Of a stretch of 53,402 nucleotides of DNA, positions 52,686-53,402 are shown one piece after another (position 1 is the first letter of the stretch; each line of letters opens with the position of its first letter). Source of the stretch: Ignavibacteria bacterium (lineage in GTDB: Bacteria; Bacteroidota; Ignavibacteria; Ignavibacteriales; Melioribacteraceae). The notes beneath the pieces are model-generated. The model was not told the DNA's origin, did not search any database, and was given only the letters and a program-made list of their open reading frames with translations. The stretch covers positions 1-53,402 of the forward strand of contig JAAYAN010000066.1 of NCBI GenBank assembly GCA_012719345.1, in the 5' to 3' direction. The translations under genes were made by a program, and so were the position numbers.

Positions 52686-53402
52686 ATGAAAAAATTAAAA
52701 CTAAAAGATCTTAAAAATTCATCGGTCTATCTAACACCGCATTTCCCGATATTAAGTACAAAACGATATAAAATCGGTTTCTTAAGTTTTGTATTAATTA
52801 TTGGCAGTTATTCGCTTTTAGTAGCTTTATTTACTACGGGAATACTTATTTTTACACCGGCAAAAGAAATTCCATTTCTGTTTGAAAACATTGAATTGCA
52901 AAAACAGCAGACGAATTTTGAAATTCTTGAGCAGAAAGTAAGACTTCTTACTGCTGAAATTAATAGGATTTCGGACATTAACAAAAGCTTAAAGTATGCA
53001 ATTATATTAGGAGTAGAAGATTCTGTTGATACTACGAATGCAGTTTACGACAGTCTTAAAGCAAAAAAAGAATCCGGTTTCGGGAATAATATTTTCACTA
53101 TTACGGCTTTTCTGATAAATAAGTATTTCGCACAAAACAGCTCAACTTTTTTTATTTCTCCTGTAAACGGTTTTATAGTAAAAGAGTATAACGAAAAGAA
53201 GGGTCATTTGGGGATTGATTATGGAGTTAAGGAAGGAACTGTAGTATCTGCTGCTGCAGGAGGTTATGTGGTTTTTGCAGGAAGAACTTTTGAAGACGGA
53301 AACGTAATAATTATAAAACATAAAGGCGAGTACATTTCAATTTATAAACATTGTTCGGTCTTGTTAAAAAAAAACAGGGATACGGTAGTGCAGGGGGAAA
53401 CA
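52686..53402 (+). CDS. M23 peptidase, truncated by the window edge
   Basis: This frame starts at the ATG at 52686 and is open to the window end (239 codons). One membrane segment lies at about residues 35-60 (IGFLSFVLIIGSYSLLVALF), followed by a coiled-coil stretch (LQKQQTNFEILEQKVRLLTAEINRI), then the LytM domain with GHLGIDYG (H174, D178), and IYKHCSVL (H222). M23 peptidases cut peptidoglycan cross-links or act as inactive activators. HxxxD is present; the last motif position is lost off the edge. It starts 40 nt after the GT9 gene. Confidence 0.85.
   Translation, partial: MKKLKLKDLKNSSVYLTPHFPILSTKRYKIGFLSFVLIIGSYSLLVALFTTGILIFTPAKEIPFLFENIELQKQQTNFEILEQKVRLLTAEINRISDINKSLKYAIILGVEDSVDTTNAVYDSLKAKKESGFGNNIFTITAFLINKYFAQNSSTFFISPVNGFIVKEYNEKKGHLGIDYGVKEGTVVSAAAGGYVVFAGRTFEDGNVIIIKHKGEYISIYKHCSVLLKKNRDTVVQGET

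Noticed and set aside
4805-53402. Insertion sequences or prophage genes
   Set aside because: No DDE transposase, integrase or phage structural gene was recognised; only RAYT and its scars indicate mobility.

Overview
The window looks like a chromosomal segment of an AT-rich, Gram-negative member of the Bacteroidota/Ignavibacteria (Chlorobi-side) lineage. This is inferred from gene content: a protein with a type IX secretion (T9SS) C-terminal sorting domain next to a PorV/PorQ-type outer-membrane protein, a TonB-dependent receptor with a carboxypeptidase-regulatory-like N-terminus, a GWxTD-domain protein, a Bacteroidota-type HU-related protein, LPS acyltransferase and GT9 genes, and several TAnnTTTG promoter-like boxes. 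No rRNA, tRNA or CRISPR array was recognised.

Layout. (1) 1-4.8 kb is an accessory island of four small two-gene toxin-antitoxin or HEPN/nucleotidyltransferase modules (DUF433/DUF5615, MntA/HepT-like, VapB/VapC-like, winged-helix-nucleotidyltransferase/HEPN). They are separated by decayed copies of one REP-type element: a RAYT (REP-associated tyrosine transposase) 3' end followed by two inverted GC-rich hairpins. The 3' part of an open RAYT gene lies at the left edge. (2) 4.8-11.6 kb holds a GT-C glycosyltransferase, a SulP transporter, a small outer-membrane barrel, a GT4 glycosyltransferase and release factor 3. (3) 11.7-17.1 kb is a tight minus-strand run of nine mostly unrecognised genes, including a tandem pair of paralogues, a clan-MH-like metallopeptidase and a DEDDh exonuclease. 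(4) 17.2-26.6 kb holds a radical SAM/DUF6873 pair, a solitary 740-aa membrane protein, an HU-like protein with a hairpin-rich six-unit repeat behind it, an ECF sigma/anti-sigma/YbjQ operon, an AGE-family epimerase and an L-2-hydroxyglutarate oxidase-like gene. (5) 26.6-34.7 kb is a polysaccharide/lipid-linked glycan cluster (glycosylphosphotransferase, GT2 enzymes, an unusual GT2-pseudo-glycosylphosphotransferase fusion, flippase) with accA and a thioesterase in it. Two four-helix-bundle genes sit here between inverted AT-rich repeats, and related repeats occur without a gene. (6) 34.7-41.6 kb is housekeeping: dut, dnaE, an enoyl-ACP reductase-like SDR, thioredoxin, serA. (7) 41.9-53.4 kb is envelope and secretion: a TonB receptor broken by one in-frame TAG, a T9SS cargo-like protein, a PorV-like barrel, a GWxTD protein, an LpxL-type acyltransferase, a GT9 enzyme and a truncated M23 peptidase.

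Points that stand out: the co-distribution of toxin-antitoxin modules with RAYT/REP scars; inverted-repeat-bounded four-helix-bundle cassettes together with ORF-less relatives, with repeat arms abutting start codons and one repeat tract in frame inside lhgO; the unexplained nine-gene minus-strand cluster; and the single amber codon in the TonB receptor. Functional calls come from reading motifs by eye; no database search was run.
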